A stretch of DNA of 64,000 nt from Stratiolaelaps scimitus (GCA_019614645.1 JABWDB010000004.1:17732001-17796000), one strand, 5' to 3'. Positions 22,346 through 33,180 are shown, counted from the first letter of the stretch. Numbers and translations are program-made. Notes: a model not told the origin generated them from the letters alone.

Positions 22346-23170
22346 TGTAATAATGCGATTATTATTCTTATTATTGGGTAAACGCTGTCGCTTCTTCTGC
22401 CGCGCGTTTTCAGGTTCGCCTTCGGAACGGACGAGAAGCGGCGAAGTGTAGAAACGGAAAAGAAATTTGTACAAGGGCCGGGGGGACGGGTTGGAACCAA
22501 ACTAAACGAAGGGCGTCACCCCAACCCTTTTGCAGCGACTGCTTTTCATTACCGCCTGGCCAGCTGTCGAACTGAGAGTCAGTGATGAACTACGAGATAA
22601 CGGCCAAATCCGTGTCGCCGGCGATTGGTCGGCTAACCCCGGCGAGCGTCAAGCGTACATCCGAAAGGAATACACACAACAGCAGCAGCAGCAACAACGG
22701 CATTGCTGCGATTCTGGTGGTGGTGGCTAAGTGAGAGATGACTTAGACTGTGTGATTTTGCTTCAAATACAATTATGAATATTTATGCGTGCGGTTCGGC
22801 ACGGTGTGCCCTTAACGATCCGGGCGTGTGTATCCGCTAATCCGTTGCGGTTTTGTAGCGATACGCAGCAGCGTAGGGAAGCGCTGGAGGAAGTACGCCA
22901 CCGTCACCCGTGCGTGGTCAACGTTCATAGAGACGCTTTGGCTGAGGCGTTTCGGGTCGTATCGTAGCAAAGTGTACGCGTTATGCACTTACATGGTTCG
23001 TCATGAAATGTACCCTCAGGACGCCTTGCACTCGAGATTGGCGGAGTGAGCATGGGACGGCTCATGTGTCAGGTACGTTTTATTGTCGTCCGGCTCTGGG
23101 CTTACATACGTAAGCCTTGTGAATTCATTGAGCCCCTAATATAAATAATATCGCGCTCAACAACTCTCTG

Positions 23171-23285
23171 TGGCCGAGTCACCTTTTGGCCGGCGGGAAT
23201 ACCTCTATCGACCCGTAGAATGTAGCAAGTTAGCCATTGCGCAGGCTACGTACTTATTAAGCGGATACTAACGTTAAGCCGCAGC
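23171..23285 (+). mobile_element. Possible degenerate copy of the tRNA-derived SINE
   Basis: A pol III A-box-like TGGCCGAGTCA at 23171-23181 is followed by a weak B-box-like CTATCGACCC near 23205 and by ACGTTAAG at 23271-23278. The order and rough spacing match the 5.4-kb and 33-kb SINE copies. Sequence between these points aligns poorly, so this may be coincidence. Confidence 0.25.
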
Positions 23286-23340
23286 GAGAAAGCGCCAAAT
23301 GATGATGTGGATCCGTCTGTACGAGACGTCTGGGTGCGAC

Positions 23341-23362
23341 ATATATATATATATATATATAT
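23341..23362. repeat. (TA)n tract
   Basis: 22-bp pure TA run just downstream of the possible SINE fragment. Confidence 0.95.
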
Positions 23363-24240
23363 TCAGATAGAATGGTGTATCCTTGTTTTCTTTCAGTCCT
23401 GTCGTACACTGTGTCCCTAGTATACTGTCACGGCTTCAAAGCGGTTGCCAGGAAGTATGTACTTCTAAAATAGAATTCCCCCCATTCATTTGTATAATAC
23501 AAGGCGAGCAATTTGCATTCGTTTTGCAACTATAATATTTTCGGAATCTTCTATTTTCTGCCAGCGCCCTTCACGAACCGCGCGTGATTCGTTCGAGCGA
23601 ACAACACCCACCAGAAGTAATAGCAACAACAGCGGCGACAGCCTCAAAGAGCCAACGCTTCGGGATCTCGTGACAGCACCAAAGAGCTGCTGTCTAACCT
23701 GAGCGCTATATGTCACGCCTCTCTGTGTCCTCTTATTGCACCCCCTCCTGGTCGTTTGATTCTTTTTATTTATTTATTTACCTACTTTTCTTTAAGAATT
23801 ATGACCCCATCTCGCTGGCTGGAGCTTCAGCAGCAGCCGCAGCAGCAACAGCCAACACCGCCGACAAAATAAAAATACTCTTCTATATTCTTCTGTGCGT
23901 CGGTACTCTCCTGTTCTTCATCATCATCTGCTTCTTGAAGTTATTTTTTTGCTTTTTCTCGAAGGCAATGCCGACCGCTCACCCGTCCGTCTCCGTTCAA
24001 TATTGACTCTTCATTCGATGCGTACCCCTGCCATATCTATCTGCTTGCCGGTCACAGGATGTATGCGCTCCGTCGCTTCGTGTCGACGAAATCAACTAAA
24101 CATGTTTTATGGCATTGCGTCGACATCGGCTGCTGCAGCAGCAGCGGGAGCGATGTCGGCTGTTAGAGCAGTTACCTACAAGACGATAGACGGTGAGAGA
24201 AAACCAGCCAGCCTACGGCCCCGCCGATGACGGTGACCCA
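23363..24240. other. Mixed stretch with CAG clusters, no supported gene
   Basis: CAG/GCA triplets at about 23828-23853 and 24131-24147. T-rich patches near 23760-23800 and 23935-23960. Frames overlap and are short. Confidence 0.55.
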
Positions 24241-24344
24241 GCAGCTAGACACGTTGTGGAACGAAGGCCGAAAAGCAGTAAGCGGATGGGTAGACCGTAC
24301 AGATACATATAGACTCACTGCACACAGAGTCTAGCTCCGTCTTT

Positions 24345-24893
24345 CACAGGGTCGCCAAAACCGAGTACCGAGCGAACGGATGACTCCATCGGGGCGACGC
24401 AGGACGATCCATCATTTTCAACAGTCCGACAGCTTGGTTGACTCGAACCTCTGGGGTTCCGTGGCACTGCGGTCCCGTGGCAGCTCCGGCAACGGTCCTC
24501 ATTGTACCTGATGCTGCGTTCGCTCCAGGAAAGCTGTCATGGTCTGGTGGCTGTCTCAGTGTGAAGTCCGGAGCGCTGCGCTTGATGATACGTCGAACTA
24601 CGTAGATGGCGTCAATGTGAGGTAGAGATAGGCTACGTTTGTGTTGTCTAGACTCATTGTCAATTTACCTAACCTGTTCTGAAGGCACACTAGGTATCCA
24701 CGCAAAACGTGTCGACAGTGTCGAAGTACCCATAGAAGCTGAAGGGAGCCATCATGGCCCTGCTGGTCAAAGTTGCTTGACTCGCGCTTGTTGAGCAGTT
24801 AGATTTTCTGGCGGATATACCGTTCATCGAGACAAACCACTTCAGCGAGCTGTGAGAAGCCTTCCGGGCAATATAGAGACCGAATATTATCAT
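24345..24893 (-). pseudogene. Coding-like minus-strand frames, possibly a broken DDE-type transposase; unassigned
   Basis: Two non-repetitive minus-strand frames follow one another. The first opens at the ATG at 24893 and runs 67 codons to 24690. The second is open from stop to stop for about 100 codons (about 24345-24665) without an early ATG. Weak features recall the IS630/Tc1 transposase plan. One frame near 24840 reads VVCLDE, the first frame reads APFSFYGYFDTVDTF, and the second frame begins with an IDNESRQHKRS stretch like the DN-x-H-K signature. The terminal YSPDLNPIE-like motif is not visible, and the pieces lie in different frames. What I see is coding-like composition and frameshifts. 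The transposase idea is inference. Confidence 0.25.
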
Positions 24894-24899
24894 AGCAGT

Positions 24900-26115
24900 A
24901 TAATCCTGTTAAAGCTAGCCTCCACGTAGGGATGAGTGCACCAGATCAATAACGAGATTACTTTTTGGGAAACAGTTCCAATATCGCGAGGCTTCATAAA
25001 AAATATTACGCCTTAATTTAGTTTGCGAACGCGGCACACATATTTCGCGTAGGGCTCTAAAGAATAAACAACAATGAAAACGTAACGGGAAATTCAAAAA
25101 ATAAACATAAATAATATCGGCTGGTCGGCCGTCCCTTATTAGCTCGGGTAATGGCCAATCGCGGGAAGCATTGACCTCTAACAGCGAGAGGCGTCTCGGC
25201 CTCAGGGTACCCACACCATGGCATAGCTACTAAGAACGACAACATCACTCTTAAGGCTCTTCTTCTATATATTGGCATTCGAATACGTGCGTGTTCGTAA
25301 TTATACATTGATGGTAGAGTTTCGAAAAAAAAAAACGCGCGCTTCTGACCATTCAATATAACCATGCCTTGCTCTGAGTTTTCCATCATATACAGAAATC
25401 TACATACACAGAGAGAGAGAGAGAGCGATAGGCGTTCTATGATAGGATAAAGTACAACAAAAAAATGTTGACGGGCATTAATGACAGCTCATGTCGCCCT
25501 GGCAAAGTGCAGATGATAGAGTTGGTTTTGCCGCTGTTGGCTGTTCAACATAAACGCTGAGAGACACACCGCACCCATCAGCCGGCATCTGTGCTGCCAT
25601 TTGAAACATGGCATCGCCAGTAGCTGTTGCGAGTTAAACGATCGTCAGAAATCAAGAGGCATTCCCGAAATTGCCTGATAATAACGAAGGATTATTTATC
25701 TTTCTTAAAAATGAACAAGGTATATAGCGCGTGTAGAAAACATCCGATACGCCCGGTGGCACCGAAGGTAGGGCCGTCTCCCGGACATTACGTAGGTGAG
25801 GAGAGGAAGAATACACGCAGGAAATAGGCAATGATAGTAATCGATATATAAAAATGTTGGCAAGAATACTGTGCTGATACGAGTGGCGTCCCATGATTGC
25901 TAAAACTTTCCGCGCTTCGACGCAATCAAATCAGATAGCTTAGCCAATCGAATGAGCAGACGTGAACCGTTAGCCACCGGCTGGCCAAACAGTGTCGATA
26001 TCAGTTGTCCACACCACTGCTGTTGGCAGCAGCCAAAATTCAACAGCACCTGATCACAAGCCCTGTGGTCTTCTGAGCAGCCACTGTTCTGCTGCCGCCG
26101 TTGATTCTGTTTGGA
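24900..26115. other. AT-moderate unique stretch, no supported gene
   Basis: Includes a GA run (25410-25427). Frames of 80-110 codons on the minus strand near 24915-25389 are non-repetitive but overlap one another in different frames, and none resembles a known family. Confidence 0.5.
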
Positions 26116-26138
26116 ATATATATATATATATATATATT
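26116..26138. repeat. (TA)n tract
   Basis: 23-bp pure TA run. Confidence 0.95.
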
Positions 26139-27039
26139 GTATATGGCTATTTTTTTACACCTGCTGCTGTAACAACTGCACTTTGCTTCGTTTTGATTAT
26201 AGCGATCTTCTGAACGCCCGCTTACTGCAGGAAAATTGTAGCGCAATAAAACAGAACCGTTCATTGCATATTCATCCGTAGGGTGTATAAATAGAATAGA
26301 TGCCGCCCGGTAGACACCCGGCACCGAGCTCGGCTCGTCCGCTTCTTCAATCAGCCTGACTGACTGAATTGGTCGTTGGCGTTTCACCCTGAATTGCCGG
26401 TCCACACGTTATCCGTCTATTCAATATGGAACTCCGAAACCTCCAGTTGGTTGTTCAGTGGTCCGATCTATCGAATTCGTGATCGTTCTCCCGTTTGGAG
26501 CAGCCCTTCGGGGTGATACCTCGTCGAATCGCAGCCACTTAAAATCGCCGTATCCGTGCAACTTCAATTGCGGTGGCGGCGGCGGCGGCGTCGCCGTAAA
26601 CTACGTTCTGACCACCCGTTCCGTTGGCTTCTTAAATCGGCGGTTGTGTTTCTAGTCTTCAATGAGGCCGAAGCCGCGTATCAACCAGGTCGAGTCTGCG
26701 GAACGGCCAGTCTCAAGTGGAGAGAATGATAACAAGGTTCAATTGAAGGAAGGAGGCGGCCCACACAAACGAAATGACTCCAGGGTGGCTGACCCAACTA
26801 CTCGAACTAACTTACATTTGGGTTGAAACGGGACGTTTTGTGTTCGACGCTTACTGGAGGATATTATGACCAGTGAAGCGCGTATTCTTGTCCTACTCGT
26901 TTGGAATATGCGGGCTTATTAATATACATATGTTGACCTGTAAATGTCATCTTCAGAAATCGGTTCGCCCGCCTGCAGAGCAGTATCCCTAAATTGTGCA
27001 GGTTTATCAATACCTTGTGTGGGAGAGGTAACGGTAAAG
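26139..27039. other. Unique stretch with a short GGC run
   Basis: GGC triplets at about 26571-26590. No gene recognised. Confidence 0.5.
26286..26294 (+). promoter_or_regulatory. TATA-box-like motif TATAAATAG
   Basis: Strong match to the TATA consensus in non-repetitive sequence. Downstream DNA is GC-rich for about 120 bases. No initiator element is obvious at the right distance, and no protein-like frame follows closely. Low support as a promoter. Confidence 0.15.
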
Positions 27040-27350
27040 CTGAACCCCTCGAATACTTGAATTCAACTCTGGACGTCTGGGGACACCACAGGCTATTGCT
27101 GACGAATTAAACCCGGACTTTGCTGCTGTCGGTTCGGACACTGTATCTGGAATAAACGCCCAAGAGGATCTTCACCCAGAACTGACATCAATTTGGGCGG
27201 CTCAGAGTTCAACATTCGCGTTCTCACGGCCCTGGACTCATCTAGGACCAACTGCACTGTGGGAGCCATGGGCACCCCGAGTAGACTTATCAAGTTGTCC
27301 TCGTCGATTCTTGCTCGCCCTTTAACACATGTTATTAACTTAATGATAGA
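27040..27350 (+). mobile_element. Non-LTR retrotransposon fragment (linker into reverse transcriptase)
   Basis: From 27092 one frame reads ADELNPDFAAVGSDT, matching the N-x-x-FA-x-VG stretch typical of the region before the reverse transcriptase domain in CR1/L2/jockey-like elements. At about 27210 the match moves to another frame: FNIRVLTALDSSRTN, then GTPSRLIKLSSSILARPLTH and VINLMIE. This fits the 'K-x-x-G-x-DGIPSRLLK-x-x-x-x-LA-x-PLTHLINLSI' plan of these elements. The frame change and the loss of the D in the DGIP position show it is dead. The expected catalytic RT motifs further downstream are not visible, so this is a truncated relic. Confidence 0.7.
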
Positions 27351-28274
27351 AGTCGAAAAAATCCAAATTCAAGAGGAAAATCCAGCCGATCGTCGAAATT
27401 CAAAGTCACCATAACCTACACTCCAGGTTGAAAGGCTATCTGCCCATACCAAAATTAGATAAACAATCACAAGCTAAGTTTTTGTAGCAGAGTAGGGTGA
27501 CCCGCGGGCTTCGTCCCCCGCCGCCCGTTTGATCGTCCATTCAGCTGATCCAGATTTGTGTCAGGTCACAGTCGGAACCACCACAATTGCGAGTAGAACT
27601 GCTTAGTTGTACGTTCTCCAAAATACAATTGGCCTGTACACGAATCCAGCTCTCTCACTTGAATATCATAGTAATCCTATGACGTCGTGCCTTGATTTTT
27701 GTTCACCCGTTGTTATTATAGTAACCCCAGCGGTCCATGATCACATCACCCAGCAACCACATTCGCAAAAACGCCTCATGGAGTACCCCCCTAAGGAAAA
27801 TATAATGATAGATTGGTCGTCAAACAGTTTTACACTCAACACAAAAGTTTGGCAAAGTACGGCACAGTGTAAACGCAACTCAGGTAGAGATTATCGAATA
27901 ATCTTGTAAGGTTATTACTGCCAGCCTAACCTCAATTAAAGTCGTTCGGAAGTAGACCTGATACCTGGTTTTCGAAATAATCAAGCAGGCTCCTCAGCGG
28001 ACGCTGACTGCTATTTCCATCGATCTTAAATGAATACGAGCGGCATGTAAGGGAAATAATAGTTAATATAGAAGAAAAAGAAAGATCTAATGAAAATAGA
28101 AATAGCCAACCGAAATTCAAAGAAATTGCCCATCCTACGATGAGGGAGTCTCTGTCAGCCCACACAAAAGCACATGGAGAATACATTGACAGTAGAACAG
28201 GGAAAAATGATCAGAAATCGAGTTCAAGTATTATAATATAGATTATCAACGGAGGATGATGGTCTTCTACCATC
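27351..28274. other. Unique stretch after the LINE fragment
   Basis: Open frames of 84-100 codons at 27607-27909 (+) and 27932-28186 (-) have ordinary composition but no recognised motif. They could be further eroded retrotransposon sequence. Confidence 0.4.
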
Positions 28275-28395
28275 CAACCCCTGCTTTAGATCGGCCCACT
28301 TTTATGGAGATTGGTGATATTCGTGCGTATGAAGAAAATTTCCTCTACTACAAAAAAGAACTAGTATAATATCTTAGATAATCGAGTATAATACA
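28275..28395 (+). repeat. Dispersed repeat, copy 1 (partner at 52738-52866)
   Basis: Shares CCCCTGCTTTAGAT/CCCCTGCATTAGAT, the CCACTTT-ATGGAGATT stretch, a GAGGAAATTTC-like segment, an A-run and a TATAATAC end with the second copy, in the same orientation. The similarity is imperfect with small indels, as in an old transposon family. There is no coding content. Confidence 0.7.
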
Positions 28396-28766
28396 GGTGC
28401 AAACAAAGACCAAATCCAAGTGTTTATGAGCGCGGTTTTCCCAAGTCGATGGTTGCTTAATTGCCATAAAATTCAATAACGTTGTGAAGGAGTTAACAGC
28501 AATTGCAGATACACCATCAGAATTCCATAGTATTTGCAAGGCAATGAACATCAATCCCATGCTGCCTACTCGGACTACTAATGTATAATATTTCCCTCGG
28601 CGTATATTTGGGTTAGTCAAGAATACATACGCTTAACTATATTAAAGTCGGCCAAGATGGTTCTTAGCATAATGTTTCATACACTCAACGTATCTTTAAG
28701 CTTCTGGTTGCCATCTCGACAGCTGTTGTCTCATGGATGTCAATCCAATGTAATTTCTACGTTTAT
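28396..28766. other. AT-rich unique stretch
   Basis: A 90-codon minus-strand frame (28348-28620) overlaps the end of the dispersed repeat. Its composition is ordinary and it has no recognised motif. Confidence 0.45.
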
Positions 28767-29303
28767 TCACGTAGGGAAAACGTGTGATGTTTGAGCAGTA
28801 GCTTGTGTTGAGCAGAGGTTCCGCCAGATGCAGTGGTCCACCAGAAACGCGGACGGAGGTCGACTCAGCTGCTGGACCGCTGAATAGTGGAACGGGAAAA
28901 CAGGACAGGAGGCAGCTAGGAGACGGATGAGTTCGAAGATAAGGACTTCGCTCCTCGGCCGCCTGGTCTCGCAGTCCACTGCTGCGGCTGCTGCTGCCGG
29001 GCGGTGCCGCCGCCGCCGCTTCTGCGACCGCGAGATGGCGAGACGAACTGACTTCGACTTCAACCTTCGTTTGGCTTCGTCGGCGGACAGAAAGCAAACT
29101 ATCTGTGGTCGGCTCGCCAGCTCAGACTCAAACGCGAACGGATCGCCAAACGGCTGCCGTATCCAGACCGAATACTGAATTGCATAATCGGCAGCGTGTT
29201 GAAATGAATTTTGCGCGGGTTTGGTAAAATGATAAATTGATTCAATTAATAAGCTATCTCGGCGTGTGTACATCGACCAGCGGGTGTTATGTTTTTGATT
29301 CAT
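28767..29303 (-). other. 178-codon ATG open frame in a GC-rich island, no family recognised
   Basis: The frame starts at an ATG (29303) and runs 178 codons to 28767. Apart from an RRRRHRPAAAAAA patch made by GCT/GCC triplets at about 28982-29020, the translation is not repetitive. There is no signal peptide, membrane helix or known domain. A second minus-strand frame (28696-29097) and a plus-strand frame (28927-29178) are open across the same DNA. The island (about 28.85-29.17 kb) is clearly more GC-rich than both flanks, as a 5' exon or CpG-rich regulatory segment might be. Coding status is uncertain. Confidence 0.2.
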
Positions 29304-29338
29304 TAATTATGTTAATGCATACCCGTGCACTTTTATAG

Positions 29339-29425
29339 ATGTCCGATGATTCTGTAAGCAGCTGCACTGACGGTCATTTCGATCAGTTGAACAGTAAATT
29401 AAAGAAAATAATCGAGATTGATTAG
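29339..29425 (+). other. 28-codon small open frame
   Basis: ATG at 29339 opens a short acidic-then-basic peptide frame ending KLKKIIEID before a TAG. Composition is protein-like, but at this length it could easily be chance. Confidence 0.1.
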
Positions 29426-29470
29426 TTAGTAAAATCATCATAGCATTAATGAGAAAGTTGTAACTATGCG

Positions 29471-29863
29471 ATGGATTACGCCGGATCTAGATGTAAGGGA
29501 GGTGTTCGATTTGCAATATATATATTAACAAGAATAGATTTTATGCTTTTGGGATCGCACCCACTTCAAACGGACCATACTATACAGACCAGAACTCGCA
29601 TAGCCCACCGAGACAAAACCGGCTCTCCCAACCTCACCACAATGTACATGGCTGTCGGCAGAGGCTCGTGTGACAACAAGACATGGACAAGATTTTCGCC
29701 AATGATTTTCGTCAATTTTCGCCCCCGAAACGGATCCACGAAGAGTAAATTGTCGATGACGCACCGCTCCAACGACGTCCATTGCCAAGTTCGCTTACTC
29801 CGTCTGATGATTCTATATAATCATACGGCGATCATCTACTTTCTCGAGCCAGCTCTCATCTAA
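29471..29863 (+). other. 130-codon ATG open frame overlapped by two minus-strand frames
   Basis: The frame from the ATG at 29471 stays open for 130 codons with ordinary composition. Minus-strand frames at 29525-29788 and 29566-29772 are open as well, so three of six frames lack stops over 200 bp. No domain is recognised on either strand. It may be relic coding DNA whose frame has been lost. Confidence 0.15.
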
Positions 29864-31590
29864 TACTCAGCTCTCCGGATTATGCTCAAACCCGCTATAC
29901 AAATACGATAATGTAACAAAGCAAAAACGTCGGCGAACGAAACTGTTCGTTGCTCCCTCTCGCAGTGACTTCACCTTGACAGCTTCCTCTGTTCAGCTAA
30001 CAAACGAACCATGTACCATGTAGAATAACCGTGACAAAGTTTGTACTATGTGTACGACGAAACGTGGCCGGCTTACCATCAGGGTATGCCGTACGCTTCG
30101 CTGCGCTCACCATATACAGCGGCACAGTGTCTCATGTCTGTGAGCATTCTGTCCGTGTATTGCATACTCGTGCTGTGAATGCGTCTTCAGCGGGACGCCG
30201 TACGGGTGGGTGACACAAACGAAAAGGCTGATGACTGGGTGGAAAAATAGTGTGCAGATAGGGCCGTGTGCGCGCGGCCAGCGCTGCACATGATTGCGTC
30301 GTAGCCGCACATACGAATGACTCTATCTCGCTGCCGACGGATGGGGTTGGGCGGCTCCCCTACGGTGGGGATTCGCACGCCTCCTCTGATATAGAGCCGT
30401 CGTCGTCGTCGATAGCTCGATGTGACGTGTCATATGTTAAGGAGACAAATAACAAGAACAAATGAAATGATCAAGCACACACTAGCATCGTAGATGGTGA
30501 ACTCGGCGAAGTGGCGCTAAATTGCTTCTTTTGTCTTTGTTATTAGCGGTACAGGACGCGTCGTAGTCGGTTCGAATTTAGTCTGCAACAATATAAATAC
30601 TTGCTGAGTATATATATATATAGTACAAATTGACCAATTCGATTTAACATCTCAGTGTTGTGTTTCACTATAAAATCAACAATCCCTTCATCCATGTAGT
30701 AGCAGCAGTAGTTGTAGTTAAATATGTCCGAGCTGACAATCTGCACGGAAAATTTGCTTTGCAAGTAGTATCGGCCAAACGCAACAGACCTCCATCACGT
30801 GGAGGGCTTCTCGTCTTTCTGATAATGTAATAGCAAGGAAGACGATAATAATAATAATAGCAAATAGCAGATCTCTTTCCACGTTCAACGCCGCCTGCCC
30901 CATCGTTCAATCCGCGCTCTACGTATCATCATCCACGTGACGGTAATCGCAGAAGACCACGATGATCTCGATAGGTGATCACCCAGCCACTCAGCCCGTA
31001 ACCGATTCCCCATGGTCTCGGTGCTGCCCAAGGCCAAGAGATTGTCTGTGGCCGTGTTGGTGGCGGCGGCGGTGACGGTGGCGATGCCGCGCCTGCGTTT
31101 TGCTCAGCTGGGAGGCGCCGGGTTGAGTGGGGCAGAAGGCTGTCTCACCCCAGCAGCAGCATAGCTATACTGGAAAATCCCGGAAAACAGACCCCTGCTC
31201 AGGCTCCTGCGGCGCCAGTCTTGCTACCGTTCAGCTTCCGCTACGTATTATTATTATTATCAACTTGAACGGCAAAAAAGTTCGAAGCAGTAGCGGCGCT
31301 ATTGAATAGCACAGCCACCGCGAAGCCCCGCTCGTGCTGCGTAGGCTGCACAGACCTCACCCCCAACGCGAGTAGAAGCAGCAGCAGCAGCGTTCCCCAA
31401 ATCGCTTCACATTTTCTCTTCCCCGCGGCAGCATTCACCGTCGGGAGACCTGTCTTGCGTCCAACGTTCTCGTCCACCGACGTGGCGGCCTGCTCCCAGC
31501 GTCTCCTAGCTGATTTCATCCAACGTTCGTTCCAACGTCATTTTAAGGCTCAAGGCCGGGCCCTGGTGGCCCCTCTTCGGCGGAAACCCA
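29864..31590. other. Mixed stretch, no supported gene
   Basis: TA tract at 30609-30622, AAT run at about 30845-30860, GGC cluster near 31061-31075, ATT run near 31246-31260 and CAG run at 31378-31393. Frames are short or overlapping. Confidence 0.5.
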
Positions 31591-31598
31591 TTCTGTTG

Positions 31599-32198
31599 TA
31601 TATATATATATACATGCCAGCGTCGACCCTAATCCCGACGAACGCCCTCAACAGAGCATTCCCTCGCTGAGGCGGCCTCACTGATGTGACCCTTTTCAGT
31701 GAAGCCCATCCCCTATACCCATCTCCACCATTACAGGCAATGCATAGACAGTCAGTCAGACCGAGAGAGAGGGAGAGAACCACTCACGATGGCTTGTTCT
31801 ATTCGTCGAATCCGCTAGCTATTATAGAAAAGCCTATAGCATCGCGGCTGGAAAGAGCGCACCAGTATTTATAGATCAGGTAGTTTAATGGTTTCAAAAA
31901 CTGACCGGGCTGTAAAATCTGATGTGCCAAGTTCTTCTTCTGAGCTCTTCTGTAATCGCAGGTGAAGACAGCTTCGATATTCATACATGGTGGGACCTAA
32001 ATGGTTGATCATCGGCATCACCTCATTAGAGACACACTAGGATACGATTCAAGCTTATTTCTAAACAATAGTTATTGAATAAACATTCTGGGCCGAGAAT
32101 ACGGCATCTACATGTTCAACTGTCCGTCAACAGCTGTACTCTCAGATTGAGATTCTAGAGATGTCTACTCTTTTTTTGAACAGGAATCGTTCATTTAT
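31599..32198. other. TA tract followed by unique sequence
   Basis: (TA)7 at 31599-31612, then a GAGAGA-containing stretch near 31762-31776. AT-rich unique DNA follows. Nothing recognised. Confidence 0.5.
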
Positions 32199-32552
32199 TT
32201 ACGTCGATGTATTCCGAACCAGCCGCGCAGAGAATTTCATAACACTTCGGCTTGCCGTTCGCCTGCAACTGCTCTCAGCAACATTCAAAGAATAATCACA
32301 CGGTAGATGGTCGGAGACAGTGATGTTGTGACTTCTTCGAAATCGATGTGACCCGTTGATTTCACCGAGTGTCATTAACGTTTCTAAGGTGACTGAATTA
32401 GACTCACCTTGAAGTAAAATTATTTCAAAATAAAAGAACCAAACAGGGACATCGAATCCGTGAACTAAATAGATGCGTAGATAGTCGCGAATGAATGACA
32501 GCCGAATCGCAATCTTCGCCTGGCCTCGTCCGCCCTGCTTTGCCTCTATCAA
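32199..32552 (-). mobile_element. Possible endonuclease-region relic of a non-LTR retrotransposon
   Basis: A 117-codon minus-strand frame without an ATG at its start reads ITVSDHLPCDYSL near its C-terminal third. This resembles the SDH-x-P motif that closes the apurinic-type endonuclease domain of non-LTR retrotransposons. The SNSVTLETL stretch about 25 residues upstream is at roughly the place of the S-x-IDLTL motif. No other catalytic motif is seen. A splice-donor-like AAG|GTGAGT on the same strand (about 32405-32413) leaves an ordinary exon as an alternative reading. Confidence 0.25.
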
Positions 32553-32999
32553 TTCCAGTTCACAGTCCGACGGATGAAAAGCTCACTCATTTCGTCAGTT
32601 GATCATGTTTAGTTTTAGCAGTTTTCATCATTTTCCGAATTCCGGACAAGACATGCATGGGTGAGAGTCGTTTTCTGATTTTTTTTCATTCGTGTCTCTG
32701 AAACATGGATCCTGCCAACGAACGCGGTTCCAGTTGTAGCCGGTCTTCTCACTCGGAGAGCCTGTAAATATATTGTATATTCGATTGAGTGTAGATGTAC
32801 AGAATCTATTCGTTTGAATATTCCGGGGCGTTCAGTTTCTGAAGACATATGCATATCACGACAACGCGATAGATGACACTTATCCGTTTACTGTCCTTCG
32901 GAAAATGTCGCTAAAAAACCCGTAAGCGACCGCGGCTTATTCACATGTGAGTTTAGTGAATGTTTAGTATATTGGCTTCGTTTGAGTTTTCAGTCTAGC
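32553..32999. other. AT-rich unique stretch, nothing recognised
   Basis: No repeat or gene signal seen. Confidence 0.5.
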
Positions 33000-33180
33000 A
33001 AATTTTCCGGGGAGATTCTCAGCCTTTAGAGCTTAACGTCTACGGTACAACCTCTTTCGGCATTGTGTCATCAGAGGGACCCTTGAAATTCAAATGTGCA
33101 ACGCTGAGGATCGAACCCGTGGACCTGCCCGTCTCCTCCGGTTGCAAGGTGCCCACGAATACACCACCATGCCACCTGGC
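33000..33180 (-). mobile_element. tRNA-derived SINE, best-preserved copy
   Basis: Read on the minus strand, the head has an A-box TGGCATGGTGG (33174-33164, 10 of 11 to TRGCNNAGYGG). A B-box GGTTCGATCC follows (33117-33108, near GGTTCRANYCC), with 46 bases between. This spacing fits an internal pol III promoter. The unrelated body then contains TGCACATTTG, GCCGAAAGAGG and the tail core GTACCGTAGACGTTAA (33048-33033), followed by GGCTGAGA. The body aligns with the copies at 5.4 and 34.8 kb. The tRNA fold itself is not intact, so this is not a working tRNA gene. Ends are approximate, and no clear target-site duplication is seen. Confidence 0.8.

Noticed and set aside
24440..24460. B-box-like GGTTCGAGTC on the minus strand
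   Set aside because: No A-box at a suitable distance. It lies within the coding-like frame of 24345-24665.
27607..27909. 100-codon plus-strand frame near the LINE fragment, considered as an endonuclease piece
   Set aside because: No SDH or other catalytic motif could be placed with confidence, and it lies downstream of the RT-linker fragment, the wrong order for one element.
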